This document shows, one piece after another, positions 49,535-60,459 of a DNA stretch of 64,000 nucleotides. The translations under genes were made by a program, and so were the position numbers. Within the stretch, counting starts at the first letter, position 1. Every line of letters begins with the position of its first letter. The stretch covers positions 65,093,548-65,157,547 of the forward strand of contig NC_087064.1 of NCBI RefSeq assembly GCF_963678635.1, read 5' to 3'. This DNA comes from Symsagittifera roscoffensis. Lineage: Eukaryota; Xenacoelomorpha; Acoela; Convolutidae. The notes under the pieces are model-generated. The model searched no databases. It had not been told where the DNA came from and saw only the letters and a program-made list of their open reading frames with translations.

Positions 49535-50155
49535 ACGCCACATCTCGGAAAAAGATTTGAGCAGTCAAAATTAGAGGGCAGATTTGCAACGCCGAATGTG
49601 TAACGCCAGATCTAGGAAACCAAAAAGATTTGAGCAGTCACATTTGAGGGAATAAATGCAACCCCTGAGTGTACCTTGAGTGCATCCTACAATAGTGTTG
49701 AGAATTTCAAGTTCCATTAATATTTTTTATATCTAACTTTTTTGAAAAACAATGAATTCAAAAAATCATAGAAAACGCCATGCTCGAAAAACAAAATGAT
49801 AAGAACAGTTATAATAGGAGGTCAGATTTGCAACCCTTGAGTGTACCCTGATAGCACCATACTATAGGGTTGAGAAATTCAAGTTCGGTTAGTTTTTTTT
49901 AATATTATTTGTATTTTATTATTAGTATATGGTATTTGTATTTTGAAAAAAAAAATTAAAAATCATTAAAAAACGCCATGAAAAAAATGAAAAATCATTA
50001 AAAAAACTCCATATCTCGAAAACCAAAATGATTTGAGCAGTCATCCTTGAAGGACAGAATTGCAACCCCTGAGTGTACCCTGATATCACTCCATTATAGG
50101 GTTGAGACATTTAAAATAAATTAAGTAAATTGTGAAACAAAAACTTTGATAGTTT
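49535..50155. repeat. Degenerate tandem array, unit about 160 bp
   Basis: Four units each contain AAAACGCCAT or a variant, GATTTGAGCAGTCA, TTGCAACCCCTGAGTGTACC and AGGGTTGAGA. A fifth related unit lies alone at about 44960-45115. Unit length and identity vary, so the array is old. Confidence 0.75.
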
Positions 50156-50665
50156 TACGTTGCGAATAAAGGAAAAATGTAATAGCTAAAGCATTCGAGC
50201 TCCAACAGATTTTGAAACGCTGACTTGAGTGAACTTTTCAACCATTGCATATTTTTTGGTCTTTTAACAGACCAACATATGGACTTCTTAAATATGTGCC
50301 AAATGAAATTTCTTAAGAGTTTTTATAGATGATATAGCAAAAACTTTCAAAAACACTTTCGTAAATAATGCTAAAAGTAATACATTGAAAAAGCTTAAGC
50401 ATGCAAACAGAGAATTCTATTAAACATGTCAACATAGGGACTTCTTAAACATGTGTCACATGAAACGCCAATCAAATAATAGATAGATTAATTTGACGTT
50501 TTCATAGGTCAGTACTGGGACTTTTACAGATGACTCGGAACTTTCCTATAAATTTTGGATTACTTAAACTGATTTTCTATTTTACCCAAGTTTAAAACGG
50601 CGACTCTCAGAATTGCGTGTGGCTTTATTGTGAATTGGGCTCCTTTTTTTTAAAAAAAAAAGGCG

Positions 50666-50850
50666 CCATGGGCAAGTGGCCAAGGCCTCTTCTGCATCTC
50701 AGTCAACAGATCAGTGGTTCGTGGCCCAGTATTGCTCAGCCCATAGTCAAAAAACTTGCATGCAGTTATAAAGCACGGGGCACTAGCGTTTCTCCATTAC
50801 GTTCCGAGTAGCTCGTGTTGTTCCATTCCCTCATGAATAAAAAAAGTCTT
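50666..50850 (+). mobile_element. tRNA-derived SINE-like repeat
   Basis: The head has GGGCAAGTGGCCAAGGCC (A-box-like, Leu/Ser tRNA style) and AGTGGTTCGTGGCCC (B-box-like). The tail TTCCATTCCCTCATGAATAA resembles that of the 40816 copy. It is followed by an A-rich stretch. Confidence 0.5.
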
Positions 50851-51634
50851 AAGTTGTTTAATTAAACAACTTTTTACAGGGCTCTTGCGTTTTTTTTAGC
50901 TGCTGCCGATACTTGCAACGAATACAAAGGTCGTACGATGCAGCAAATGGCTGGGGTAAAAACAAACAAGTCGTAAAAGCCGTGACAGCTTTATGCAATT
51001 AAAGAGAACGCCATAAACAGGGGGACTAGATTCTACACTTGAACCCAGGTATATTTAAATCTTGATTTAGTTTACGACTTTTCCTCCACATTTATGATCA
51101 AATAAGAATTCGTTTCTCCTCTCAATCGTATAATAAAGTAGTCCAACTTCAGGAGAAAAACAGCACTTCGTTTGAGTAATGAGTGTGACATTTACTCTTG
51201 AGGCTTCACCCTTCAGGATGGAATTATTTTCACTCCAGTGACCAAACAGTTATAACTAGAAACCTTATAACTAGAGAAAATTTAATCACATTTCTCGGTA
51301 ACTTGGCTACCAAAACTTGAAAAAATTCTCGAATACCATTTTTCATTAATATTTCGGCATCTAACCAGAAGGATATTTCATTTTCATCGTCCCTGAAGGC
51401 AACTAACTATTTGTGAGACTATTTACTTGATACACTCAACTCCCATTTCTCGATTGGACAAAAAAGACACAGCAAAACAGCCATTTATTTACCTATTTCT
51501 GTGACCCAGCCACGCCAATAATAGCAAGTTCCAGAGATAAACTGAACATAGCAAATTTTCCTTTGCCGTCCAATTTATTTAATCCTTCCAACTTACTCTA
51601 ACTTAACATTTAGCAAACTTTACCCAGCTTCAAA

Positions 51635-51883
51635 ATGGTAAACCGATCAATAGTTTCTCTTTTACTTTCCTTTACCATCTTGGCCGCAATTTGGACCCCG
51701 GTGGTGGAAATGAGATGGGCCCTCATGCCACGTGACCTCAGAGGGGGAGGGGCGTCCGTGGACGAAGCCGATGGGCATTCTGCCGACAAGCGACACTACG
51801 GGATAAGTCACCCCATGGCCGGAATGAGATTCACCGACTGGGGAGCGGAGAAGAAAAGCGGCTACAGTCCAGTTTGGGGCTGA
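51635..51883 (+). CDS. Small secreted peptide precursor, candidate amidated neuropeptide
   Basis: 82 codons in a good start context (TTCAAAATGGTA). Residues about 4-24 form a hydrophobic signal peptide (SIVSLLLSFTILAAIW). The rest carries KR at about residues 53-54 and KK at 74-75. Cleavage there would release a 19-residue peptide (HYGISHP...) and a C-terminal SGYSPVWG. A final Gly right before the stop is the classic donor for C-terminal amidation, here giving Trp-amide. An AATAAA follows at 51931-51936, so the exon looks complete. Neuropeptide precursors usually have this build; no known family is matched with confidence, and a non-neural secreted peptide is possible. Confidence 0.6.
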   Translation: MVNRSIVSLLLSFTILAAIWTPVVEMRWALMPRDLRGGGASVDEADGHSADKRHYGISHPMAGMRFTDWGAEKKSGYSPVWG

Positions 51884-51930
51884 ACAAACTCAAATACAAC
51901 TGAACCAGTTTTTAGAATGAATCCAATCTA

Positions 51931-51936
51931 AATAAA
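51931..51936 (+). terminator. Poly(A) signal of the peptide precursor
   Basis: AATAAA 48 bases after the stop codon at 51883. Confidence 0.55.
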
Positions 51937-52069
51937 TCTCGAGCAGATTCATACAATGACTTTGAATATTAGTGGGTAATTTTGCATAGTAATCACATAA
52001 ATGGAAATTAATGAAATTTGATGCTACAACTTTTAATTTTTGCAATTAAATAAACAAAACCACTAGTAG

Positions 52070-52284
52070 TATTGTATCGTGTCCCGGATCCTAAGGGGGG
52101 GGGGGGTCCTTCCTAAGGGGGGGTCCTCACGTAAAGCAAAATCCTAGGAAAGGGGTCCTTAATTTTTTGGAGGACCCCTATCCTAGGATTTTGTAAATGA
52201 TCGCAAGTTCCCACCCCTAAAGTAAAAGACCCCCTCCTTAGGATCTTGTTAAGCTGAGCTCAACAACCGGGACGCGATACAATA
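52070..52284. mobile_element. Foldback MITE with 18-bp terminal inverted repeats
   Basis: Ends TATTGTATCGTGTCCCGG and CCGGGACGCGATACAATA are inverted with one mismatch. Inside are nested inverted pairs (GGATCCTAAGG with CCTTAGGATC; AAATCCTAGGA with TCCTAGGATTTT) and G/C runs. The outermost TA could be a TA target duplication, as in Tc1/mariner-like elements; the class is inference. It lies between the peptide gene and the viral element. Confidence 0.8.
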
Positions 52285-52661
52285 ATTCCTTCTAATTCCT
52301 TTGAAAGCGGTCCCTTTTCCCGCGATAATTAAAATTAATCGTCCTAATTCCTGAACTTTTCTTTTTTCGTCCTAGTTTCATGTGGATATCATTTCCTGGC
52401 TTTCTTTCTTTTCGTCAAAGATTTGTCATGCTATTAAAGTTTATTATTCAAAACAAGCCTAAGGATTTCACACATTTGTTTGAATTAACACTTGGTTTGT
52501 GTCTACTAGTTTATTTGCCTGAAGCTATTTATGTTAAAACAGTGATTGAGCTCAATACGAGTATTTTATTAGTTGTAAATTGGTAAAAACCAAAACATAT
52601 ACAAGTCGAAGTATAAAAAGGACGAAGAGTAAAAATCATCTGAAAATATATGTTTCAGACT

Positions 52662-55600
52662 TTAATGTTTATTGTTTTGGTTTTCTTTGCGGTGTTTTTT
52701 AGATGGTCGTTCTTCTGAAGCTTCAGATAAAATAAATGGGTTTTTTATAGGGGGACGTTCACGGACTCGGCTACTAGAAGCTTCTTCTTCTTCTTGCAGC
52801 TCTGCTTCTGAGTAGGGCCGCTGTAAAAATCCCCAATCCGGGAGTGTAAAATCGGGAGAACTGTTATCAGTTTCATTGTATGAGTTGGCCCACTCGGTGT
52901 CCATGTAAATGTCTTCTAGAAAAGCATTTTCTTCAGCGGCTTTATGGCCAAAGGGCACTGTCGAAACTCCGTCGAAAAGTAGAAAACGTTTTGAGTCGAA
53001 TGGTGATAATGCAAGTTTGTTTTGTTTCACTGTCATATTGGTGTGACCTTTCGAAACTATATTATAGTTGTATACTCTCATTGTTTTTCCAGTGAATAAT
53101 GTGTCCCTGAAGGTTTGGTGGACCAGTTCTCTCTGTGCACTCCGTTTAATTCCTTTGGCACTCAATTTTTGAGTGCCTTCTAAACAATAGCAAAATTATT
53201 ATTCTTTTCTACAACGTTGGGGATAGCTTCATTTCACTTCAGCAACTCAATTTATACCGAACAAAATTTGATTCATTTTACCAAAAAAGAGCAGAAGACT
53301 CTAAATTATGATTAAAAAAGAGGAAACAAGAGGGAATATGTTGTCAGATAAATCAACGTTTAGGCAACATTGTATAATGTTGCCTAAATCAGCTAAATGC
53401 CCATAGTTTAATGCAACAAATTAAGGGGTGTAGGTAGGTTGGTGGTGGTATTTTTGTTCTGTAAAAGGTAGGAATGGGGGGTGGAAGGGTGGCTTAAATT
53501 TTATTTACCATTAAGGACGACCGAATATAGTTTCGGTTTTAGGGCGATGAATTCTCTGATCGGCTTCCCACCAGTCTCGTCTTTGAACTTCAGCACAACT
53601 TTCTTGTTGGTATCCTCGAACAAGAAATGGTCCTTATCGTAATTTGAAAAGTCGAAATCAGCTTTTATTTTCTCCAAGTCTCGGTAAACGTCATCAGTTT
53701 TTATGGCGTAAATAAAACTATCCGTGTCGGAGTAAAGGAGTTCCAAGTTTAGATTTGGTTTCATTTTTTGATAGTGAAACTGAAACATGAAACGCTTGGC
53801 GAGGTCTAGGATGGTCGCACCAACTATCATAGGTTTATCCCACAATATTTTTGTTACTGAAAAGCTAATTGTGGCTAATTGATCGTCAATGATTTGAAAG
53901 CTTTTCATTGTGCTCAGAGCTGTTTTTTGTAAAAGTTCTCTCTCATTCCTTACAATCTCCAGCTTCTTTCTTCCTAACTTAGACTCCATTGTCTTACCGA
54001 AAGCTGAATTAACAATTAGCTTGTAGAAGTTCTCCTGGAATTTATTTACCGCGGCTTTTCGTAGGCGGGTGTTGAGGTCGACAAAGGGTGCCATCCAGTG
54101 ACTTTGGCGGAACTGAAGAACTTTTCCGAGGTGAGTTATTTTCATTCCTAGCTCATGGTACAATTTTAGGGTAAGGTAGTGCAAAACATAACCTTCTTTA
54201 GGATGTAAGGTCTGTAGAAGCTTTGGCACTTTTGGCAGTGTGGTGATTCCCAATTTTCCCAACATGTCGACTTGCTCGTTGCTCATTGCACCGATGTCCA
54301 CTACTTCACGAGAGGGGGCAAGGGGGTAATCAGCAAAGAAGTCGTGAAGCTCTTCGGGTATGGTTAAATTGACTTCAACTATATAACCCCATTCTGATGT
54401 TTCGCTGGTGAGCAGTATGTCTGCCAGACTTTTTTCAACTATTGAAAAATCGTTTAAGGGCAAAGGGCAGTGTTTCATTATCCCCCCGTACAAATTGTTT
54501 GCATCAATATTGAGGATGTAGCTTGATGGTTCTGAGGGCGAAAAATCGTCGAGGTATTTATTGTTTGCTTTGTAAAATCGGCGCGCGTAAATCGACGACA
54601 TGCCTCCTCGTATCATTCGCTGCACAAGGTCTAGATGTTCACGGTCCGTTAAGAGTTTCAGTTCGGGCTTACAAACTTTTAGAAAGGCGTCCCCGGAAAG
54701 GTTACTTGCCGTGAAGTAACAGGCGCAATCCAGCCCGTATGTTTGATAGCAAACTTCACGAAAAGCTTCGAAAACGGAAGCAAGCAATAGCACATCTGTA
54801 GTCAAGTACAAGTCGTGGTAATCACCAAGTGAGCCACACTTCAGTTCGGTGAAAACTTTAAGGGCATGATTGTACTCGCTTCTTGAAACACTCACATCCC
54901 CTCCTGTTAGACTATTTTTCCACATTGCTCGTGGGGGAAGGCGAGTTTCTCGGAATTTTTCGAATGAGTTGAAGTATGAGTAGGGGTAATGCCCTTTCTG
55001 TTTCAACAGACTGACTTTTTCACGTGAGTGGCCGAGTTTTTCAAAATAGTTCTCCAGCAGAAAAAACTTTTCGTTGGGCAAATTATCGACAAGTTTTGCC
55101 AACGATGCCAGCATGAACCTATACGAATCGATGAATCTCAGATTTTCGTAGAGTTTTTTGATTTTTCCGTTTTTGTCCGTGTACGTTTTTATGTAGACTG
55201 AGATTGTCAAGGATATATATTTTTCTTCAGATGCGGGTATTACGGAAAAAGTGTTTTCCGAATCGCTTTTTGCCAGCGCTTTGATTATAAAGTGTAAATC
55301 ATAATTTGACAAATTATGAGCTACCACTGGAATGTAATTTGTTGTTTTTCTATTAACGTTACACTCATTGTGTGCCCAACCCAGAAACTTGTTGGTGTAA
55401 TGGCAATGATCAAGTACCACTTGATCATTGTCGGAAAAATCATTCTCGCATATCCAACAAATTGTAGCATCTTCCCGTTCCTGGTCTGTTATACCAGTGA
55501 AAGTGTAATATTTCCTTTTTTCTACGTAAATTTGTCTCGCTAACGATTCAAGGGAGCTAATTAGCTCTTCCATCACATTCGGTCCTCTTTTAAGCTCAAA

Positions 55601-57242
55601 CTTTAACAGGTCTTTTTTCCCAAATTCGATTACTGCTAACGCGTAGCCGCACGGTTGATGGATTTCAATTGTTTGCGTGCTAGATTTTCGCGGATCAGGT
55701 TGCGGTCCGTATACTGGTAAGAGCAGTGACTCCAAATCAAAGTAGATTACTCTGGGTACGTACCAACGAGCTGTTAAGTTTTTGAACTTGTGGTCATCTT
55801 TTCCCGGCTTGGGCATTGTTATGACGACATCTTCGTCTTGGTAGCACAGTTCTTGATGTCTTCTCAAAGTTTCGAATGAAGCGCATGTGTGGAAACATTT
55901 GCGACAAATCTCAGATTGAAATCGGTGCACTTTGTGCCGCACGTACTCGACCAGTTTCTGGAGATCACTTATCAACACATAGTGATATTTTGATCCATCT
56001 GTCAGCAGCAACAAGTCCACAATCAGGCTAGTAGTGAATCTGCTCGATACTCTTATGGGCAACAATTCGCCATCGTTGTACCTGAACAGAAAAATAATTT
56101 TTATACCTAGGTTTGAAATGAAATAAAAAGGGTGTTTGAATAGGTGAAGAACATTATTGAAGGAATTTTAAAATTTTTAGAAGGAAATTAGAATTTGCTT
56201 ACCGGAAGACGTTGATTTGACAATTGTTCAACTTTTCAAATCTGTCCATATCCATCAGACCCATTGGCATTTCGTATTCCCCATTGATTTTCACAATTCC
56301 TTCTTTGTCGAGATTGTAGGTTGAGACTTTGTTTTTCTCCAGCCACCGTCTAGATGTGGGGTAGAGGGCCGGCTCATTCACATTGTGATATGCGGCAACA
56401 AAGGAGTAGAGAAAGCAACGGTCATCATCTTTAGTGTTGATATTTGTGAGCAGAGTAGATGCTGCGCTGAGTGCATCAGGTAGCTCGAGGTAGGATCCTG
56501 CTCTTATTGGTGAGAAGGCCGCGAAACTGATTTGCAATTTTTCAATTCTGTCAATAATCCATCCGCTACCATGAGAAGAGAACGAATTGACTTGGTTGAC
56601 CATATGTTCAATCAGTTCCAAGAATTGAACCCCAGCTATTCCCTCGAAGTACACTGTCAATGTCTTAGTGTTCAGAAACAGCATGGTCCTTTCGAAGTTT
56701 CCACTGTCCCCGTCTTGCACAGTGGGAATTTTGATCATTCCCACTTCCACATGGAATTGCACCTTGTTCGGACCCTCTTTGACCCTTTCCAGTATAAGAG
56801 CATCTATTTCCTCCTTGTTTTGCATCATGACTTGAAGCAAATCCATTTCTTTTTCACCAACTTTGAGATCGTATCGACGCAATTTGCCTCTGAACGCGCT
56901 TTCCGTTGGGGCAGCGGAAGACGTCGTCTCAATGCCGTCCCAAACAGGCAATGCGTGCTTCTTCAGCAAGTGTTGTCCATAGCTTTCCGCGGTGAGAAAT
57001 ATTGTATGGCAATAGATACAATGACTATTCGAAGTCATGTCATGTACCAGCTCGACGTGCTCTCGGGCTTCCGACAAACTCTCGAATGACTCTAGACACT
57101 CATCGCAAACAGTTTGAGGAGGAGGGGGAGGAAGGATCTTGTGAACTTTTTGCTCATGTCTTCTCAAGTTCCTTTTAGAGCTCAGTATTTTTCCGCACTG
57201 CTGGCAAGGAACAGGTGTCGCGATAGAAGTAGAGTTCGGCAT
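52662..57242 (-). CDS. Polinton/adintovirus-type DNA polymerase B, three exons, intact
   Basis: Exons 57242-56203, 56081-53509 and 53179-52662 join without frame breaks into about 1376 codons. The N-terminal part has three C2H2 fingers (residues about 13-34, 46-67, 75-96) and a fourth Cys/His cluster follows at about 405-426. The 3'-5' exonuclease shows FDLES (D462, E464), HNLSNYD (D608) and YHDLYLTTD (D776). The polymerase shows DANNLYG (D873), KLIVNSAFGKT (about 1034-1044) and YSDTDS (1130-1135). An HNH/endonuclease VII-like patch (CWIC, then LDHCHYT, then AHNECN) sits between Exo I and Exo II, as in other Polinton polymerases. The family replicates linear DNA by protein priming. All catalytic acids are present, so activity is plausible. 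Start ATG at 57242. Confidence 0.93.
52668..52673 (-). terminator. Poly(A) signal overlapping the polymerase C-terminus
   Basis: Minus-strand AATAAA is formed by the last Asn-Lys codons, just before the stop. Such overlap is typical of compact viral genes. Confidence 0.5.
53180..53508 (-). other. Intron 2 of the polymerase gene (329 bp)
   Basis: Donor AATG then GTAAAT; acceptor CTATTGTTTAG. Joining turns the apparent stop after LYSVVLNGK into LYSVVLNE followed by GTQKLSAKGIKRSAQ, the usual conserved C-terminal block of Polinton polymerases. This confirms that the short downstream ORF is the polymerase C-terminus and not a separate gene. Confidence 0.88.
56082..56202 (-). other. Intron 1 of the polymerase gene (121 bp)
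   Basis: Donor CCG then GTAAGC; acceptor TTTTTCTGTTCAG. Splicing removes the in-frame TAA that would follow INVFR and restores the family pattern reading on into a YNDGELLPIRVS strand. Base composition is AT-rich compared with the exons. Confidence 0.88.
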
Positions 57243-58899
57243 TGTTTGTTGAAGTTACTGAAGTAATTCAGGAAAATTTCAAGAAAATTTAGGAGAATTT
57301 CAAGTAGAACTGGTTATGGAAAAGCAAAAGCGAGAAGTGACTAGCACCAAAAAATTTTGCGGGTAAGGGCAAGTAGAAGCCATTAACGAGAGTTATACTT
57401 CGCCGTCTTGGCAATAAGTCTTTTCCTTTCCAAAAACAGGGTTTATTCTAGCTTTAAGCTCTATATGTCTCATCACTCTGCTCAAGTGGAGGGGTTTTGT
57501 ATACTAAAAACTGATTCATTTACAGCCTCAAACTTTTGCTGTTAATTTTAAGGGTTAGCGATAAAATTTTGGCTTTTTTTAGGCGACTGGTTTAGACTTT
57601 CAATTAACATTTCAGCACTAAATTACAAAATTTAATGCTTAGAATGATTCAGATAGAGCCTAAAACTTTTTCTGACTAATTTTAACCGTGAAACAGTAAT
57701 TTCCTAATGATTTCAAGCCCACTTCTTGGTTTGCGTAAATAGGTATAATAAAAAGTAGATTTATGAGATAAAAGTATTCAGAAAGTAAAGCCCTCAACTA
57801 ACTAATTAAGTTGAAAAAATAGTAAACTTAAAAAATGAAAATTTTGCAAATTTGACACCTTGATAGTTACCGATGCATGATAAGCATAGATTGTCATTTG
57901 AATGTGTAAAAGATATCGGAATCAAAGTTTCCTTCATGTCATTCGGTGTCCCGTGAAACATTTCATATCATGTCCTTCGAAATATTAAGGCATGGCCGTT
58001 TGGTTTAAGGGGCAATAGCTAACCCGGCGTTGCTCGTCGCTACGCTCCTCGGGAACGCCTCCCGTTCTGTAATTTCAAGTGAAATTTTTTTTTTTCAAAA
58101 TAAAGGAAAACCTCAAACTTTTTATGTTGTGAAAAAAGGAAAAGTAATGTTTAAAAAAGTGTCTTTTAAATCTATCAACAAAAAAACCAGTAAGTTTTGT
58201 GGGACCTCGAGCACAGTTCTACTGGTCAAGTTCGAAATTTAAAAAACATAATTTTTTAACTTCTTTTTTCCTTCATTTTTAGCTTGAATTATTCGTTCGT
58301 TTTAAATTCAAGTGAATGTGGTTTGAAATTTTTAGGAGCTATCTGATACGTAATTAGGACAAGCGTAGAAATTCAAAAAAAAAACAATTATAGCCCAATC
58401 AATGAGAGTAGACGCCTGAAAAGTTGTGATTTTTTGAGAAAATCTGATTTTTGTGAAAATATTGAAAAAAAAAATTGGGAAAAAATTTTTTTTCTCTCCA
58501 AATCCATTGAAACTACCCTCAATCAATTTGCCATGAATTTCTGAGCAGGGTTAAGGGTCATGTTCATTTTTCGAAAAAAAAACATAATTTTTTTTTTTTT
58601 CACATTTTTACCAAAAAATTGTCCGTTTTTCACCCAAAACATGTATATGAATGTAATATAATGCAGATTTATGGCTTAAAACACTCTCTGTTACTTTGCG
58701 TAAGACCTGGCTAACCCCACCGGGCACAAAGTATGATGAGAGAGAGAGGACAGAGAGTGTTTGATAAAAAAGCCAAATAAATATGGTTGGACTACCAACA
58801 AGAAAATGTTGGACCCTTCCATATTTATCTTTCTTTTGAAAAGAAAGCAATATCCCGAAAAGGATATTCCAAATGGGGTTCACTAGTGAGCAAGTGTAT

Positions 58900-58937
<38 letters not shown>

Positions 58938-59188
58938 CTTTCTCAAACAACAATTTTAGCGTAAAATTATTCTCGATTTCTGATTTTTTTCTAGTTTTTC
59001 TCTAAGATTTTGCTGAAAACTTTACGGGGCAAACTTTAATTGATCTATTAAGCAAAATAAAAACTGAGACAAAAAATATACACACAGTAATGTTAAAACA
59101 GCTTAGAAGTCAAATCAAACAAAAATGAAAATATAAAACCTTGGAATAATATTTGAAACAAAAGAAGGAAAGTTTTTTGTTTAAGTTA
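57243..59188. other. Non-coding stretch with left inverted repeat and TC microsatellite
   Basis: No supported ORF. It contains the left inverted repeat (57972-58064), a (TC)16 tract at 58903-58934 and a GAGAGAGAG patch near 58738 that could pair with it. The promoter of the polymerase gene must lie near 57.25-57.5 kb, but no clear TATA box was found. Confidence 0.6.
57972..58064 (+). repeat. Left arm of a 93-bp inverted repeat
   Basis: Matches the reverse complement of 61543-61635 at 92 of 93 positions. It is GC-rich against an AT-rich surround and includes AACCCGGCGTTGCTCGTCGC. GGCGTT and GAACGCC flanks inside the arm could form a hairpin. Similarity fades gradually for about 35-70 bases outward, so the 93-bp core is better preserved than its flanks. 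Confidence 0.93.
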
Positions 59189-59833
59189 TTAGAAACCTCG
59201 AAACTGTAGTTTTCTCTTTTTTGGCGCATAGCAAGCTGCATTTGGAGGAGTGCCTTGAATGAGATCTGGGGTGACTAGATCAATTGTCTCCGCACTAGAT
59301 GAAACCCGAGCATCCGAATAGGAAGTTGATTGTTCTGGAGTTGAAACTGGTCCCCTAACAAACGACTCGGGAGACATTGCTGTCGGAATATCCCAGTACG
59401 CTTCGCGCTCTGCATAGTCACGAATACATCCCTCCTGATTTTCATACAACGGCATTGACTCGCAGTCATACGCGAAGAGAATTTTTCTTGGAGACTGCTC
59501 GAGCGAGGTTGTGTCGTTTATCTCCGTCTTTTCTAATGCCGGATAGCTCTCGTGAATAGTGCAACTCTCGTACATTCGTTTTCGATTCTGTCTAAGTAGA
59601 TCGATGTGATCAAGGAGGTAGTTTGGTAGCATGATATGACTTTTTGTAGTCCATTCCTCGTTTTGATTCTCGTCGTTTTTTCGGGGAGCCAAGTCATTGA
59701 ACGGACTTGCTGTAGACGGAGAGACTCTCTCTTTCTGTTGATGGATGACTGCAATCGACTCTCTCGTGTATGTTTGGTAGATAATGGTTCTTTCTCGATC
59801 AGACACTGAGATTATTTGTAAAGGACTAGTCAT
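59189..59833 (-). CDS. Orphan 214-aa protein with C-terminal NLS-like motif
   Basis: ATG to stop, 214 codons, in the cassette between the inverted repeats and divergent from the PC4-like gene. The product is polar and Ser/Thr/Glu-rich, without a signal peptide, membrane segment or Cys cluster. It ends APKKRKLQFRGF, with a monopartite nuclear-localisation-like PKKRK. No family recognised. Its low complexity suggests a disordered regulatory or accessory protein, which is inference. Confidence 0.6.
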   Translation of the reverse strand: MTSPLQIISVSDRERTIIYQTYTRESIAVIHQQKERVSPSTASPFNDLAPRKNDENQNEEWTTKSHIMLPNYLLDHIDLLRQNRKRMYESCTIHESYPALEKTEINDTTSLEQSPRKILFAYDCESMPLYENQEGCIRDYAEREAYWDIPTAMSPESFVRGPVSTPEQSTSYSDARVSSSAETIDLVTPDLIQGTPPNAACYAPKKRKLQFRGF

Positions 59834-60459
59834 GACTTGAAGAGGTTTAAAGTTTTGTTAAAATGAAATGACTGAACTACCGAAATGAAATTGAGAGAAT
59901 GAAAAGTATGAAAAGTTTATTAATGAAAATGAGATCAGGAAAGGGGTGGCATAGTTCAATTAGGTCAAAGCTAATAACTTTTTAGGCGAGGCTATCAAAT
60001 TTTATTCATTCTTTTAAGCATGACGCCTGAGGTCATGTTAGGAATGAATGTGAAAACCCGATTTTTTAGATTTATGTGACAGCTTTATTATAGTGGCTAC
60101 GGGCGAAAGCACTCAAAATCAAGTTTTCATGATAGTTTGCCAGACATTCATTGTTATGCTGTTAGAAATTCATTACCATGATTCATAACAGTCATTAAAA
60201 TAACCGTCACAATAAATAACACTAGAAGATTTTTAGAGTATAGCCGGGGGAAAAAGTAACTAAATACCCATATAAAAAGAGGTTTATCGTTAAAGAAATT
60301 ATATCCTTGGTGATTAAGTCTTATCAATATGGCTTAGGGCGCTCGTAAACTTTATCACCTAAATTTTTACTTTGGGAGCGCATGATCTGTCTCGTATACT
60401 GTGATCAGTCATTCTTCAACGTTCCACACTAAAAACCAGTTGGTTGTTATTCATTTATA
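59834..60459. promoter_or_regulatory. Divergent intergenic region of the cassette
   Basis: 626 bases between the divergent 214-aa and PC4-like genes, so it should hold both promoters. A TATAAAAAG lies at about 60272 on the plus strand. CATGATAGTTTGCC and AATTCATTACCATGATTCAT patches may be regulatory. Assignments are weak. Confidence 0.35.

Larger units (their letters stand above)
42700..50600. other. Gene-poor region of diverged dispersed repeats
   Basis: No supported gene. Repeats seen: a block with CAACTGACAGTTGGAA at about 44475-44800, related to 33870-34200 and 48117-48330; a part copy at 45745-45960; a block at 42790-43060 related to 47590-47780; a duplicated pair 46020-46440 and 46785-47215; and a GATA microsatellite at about 45413-45433. 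All are AT-rich and heavily diverged. Confidence 0.6.

Noticed and set aside
52662-53165. A separate 167-aa gene downstream of the polymerase
   Set aside because: The splice pair joins it in frame to the polymerase and it carries the conserved C-terminal block.
56532-57089. 185-aa plus-strand ORF opposite the polymerase N-terminus
   Set aside because: Antisense to a well-supported coding exon; the product has no recognisable features.
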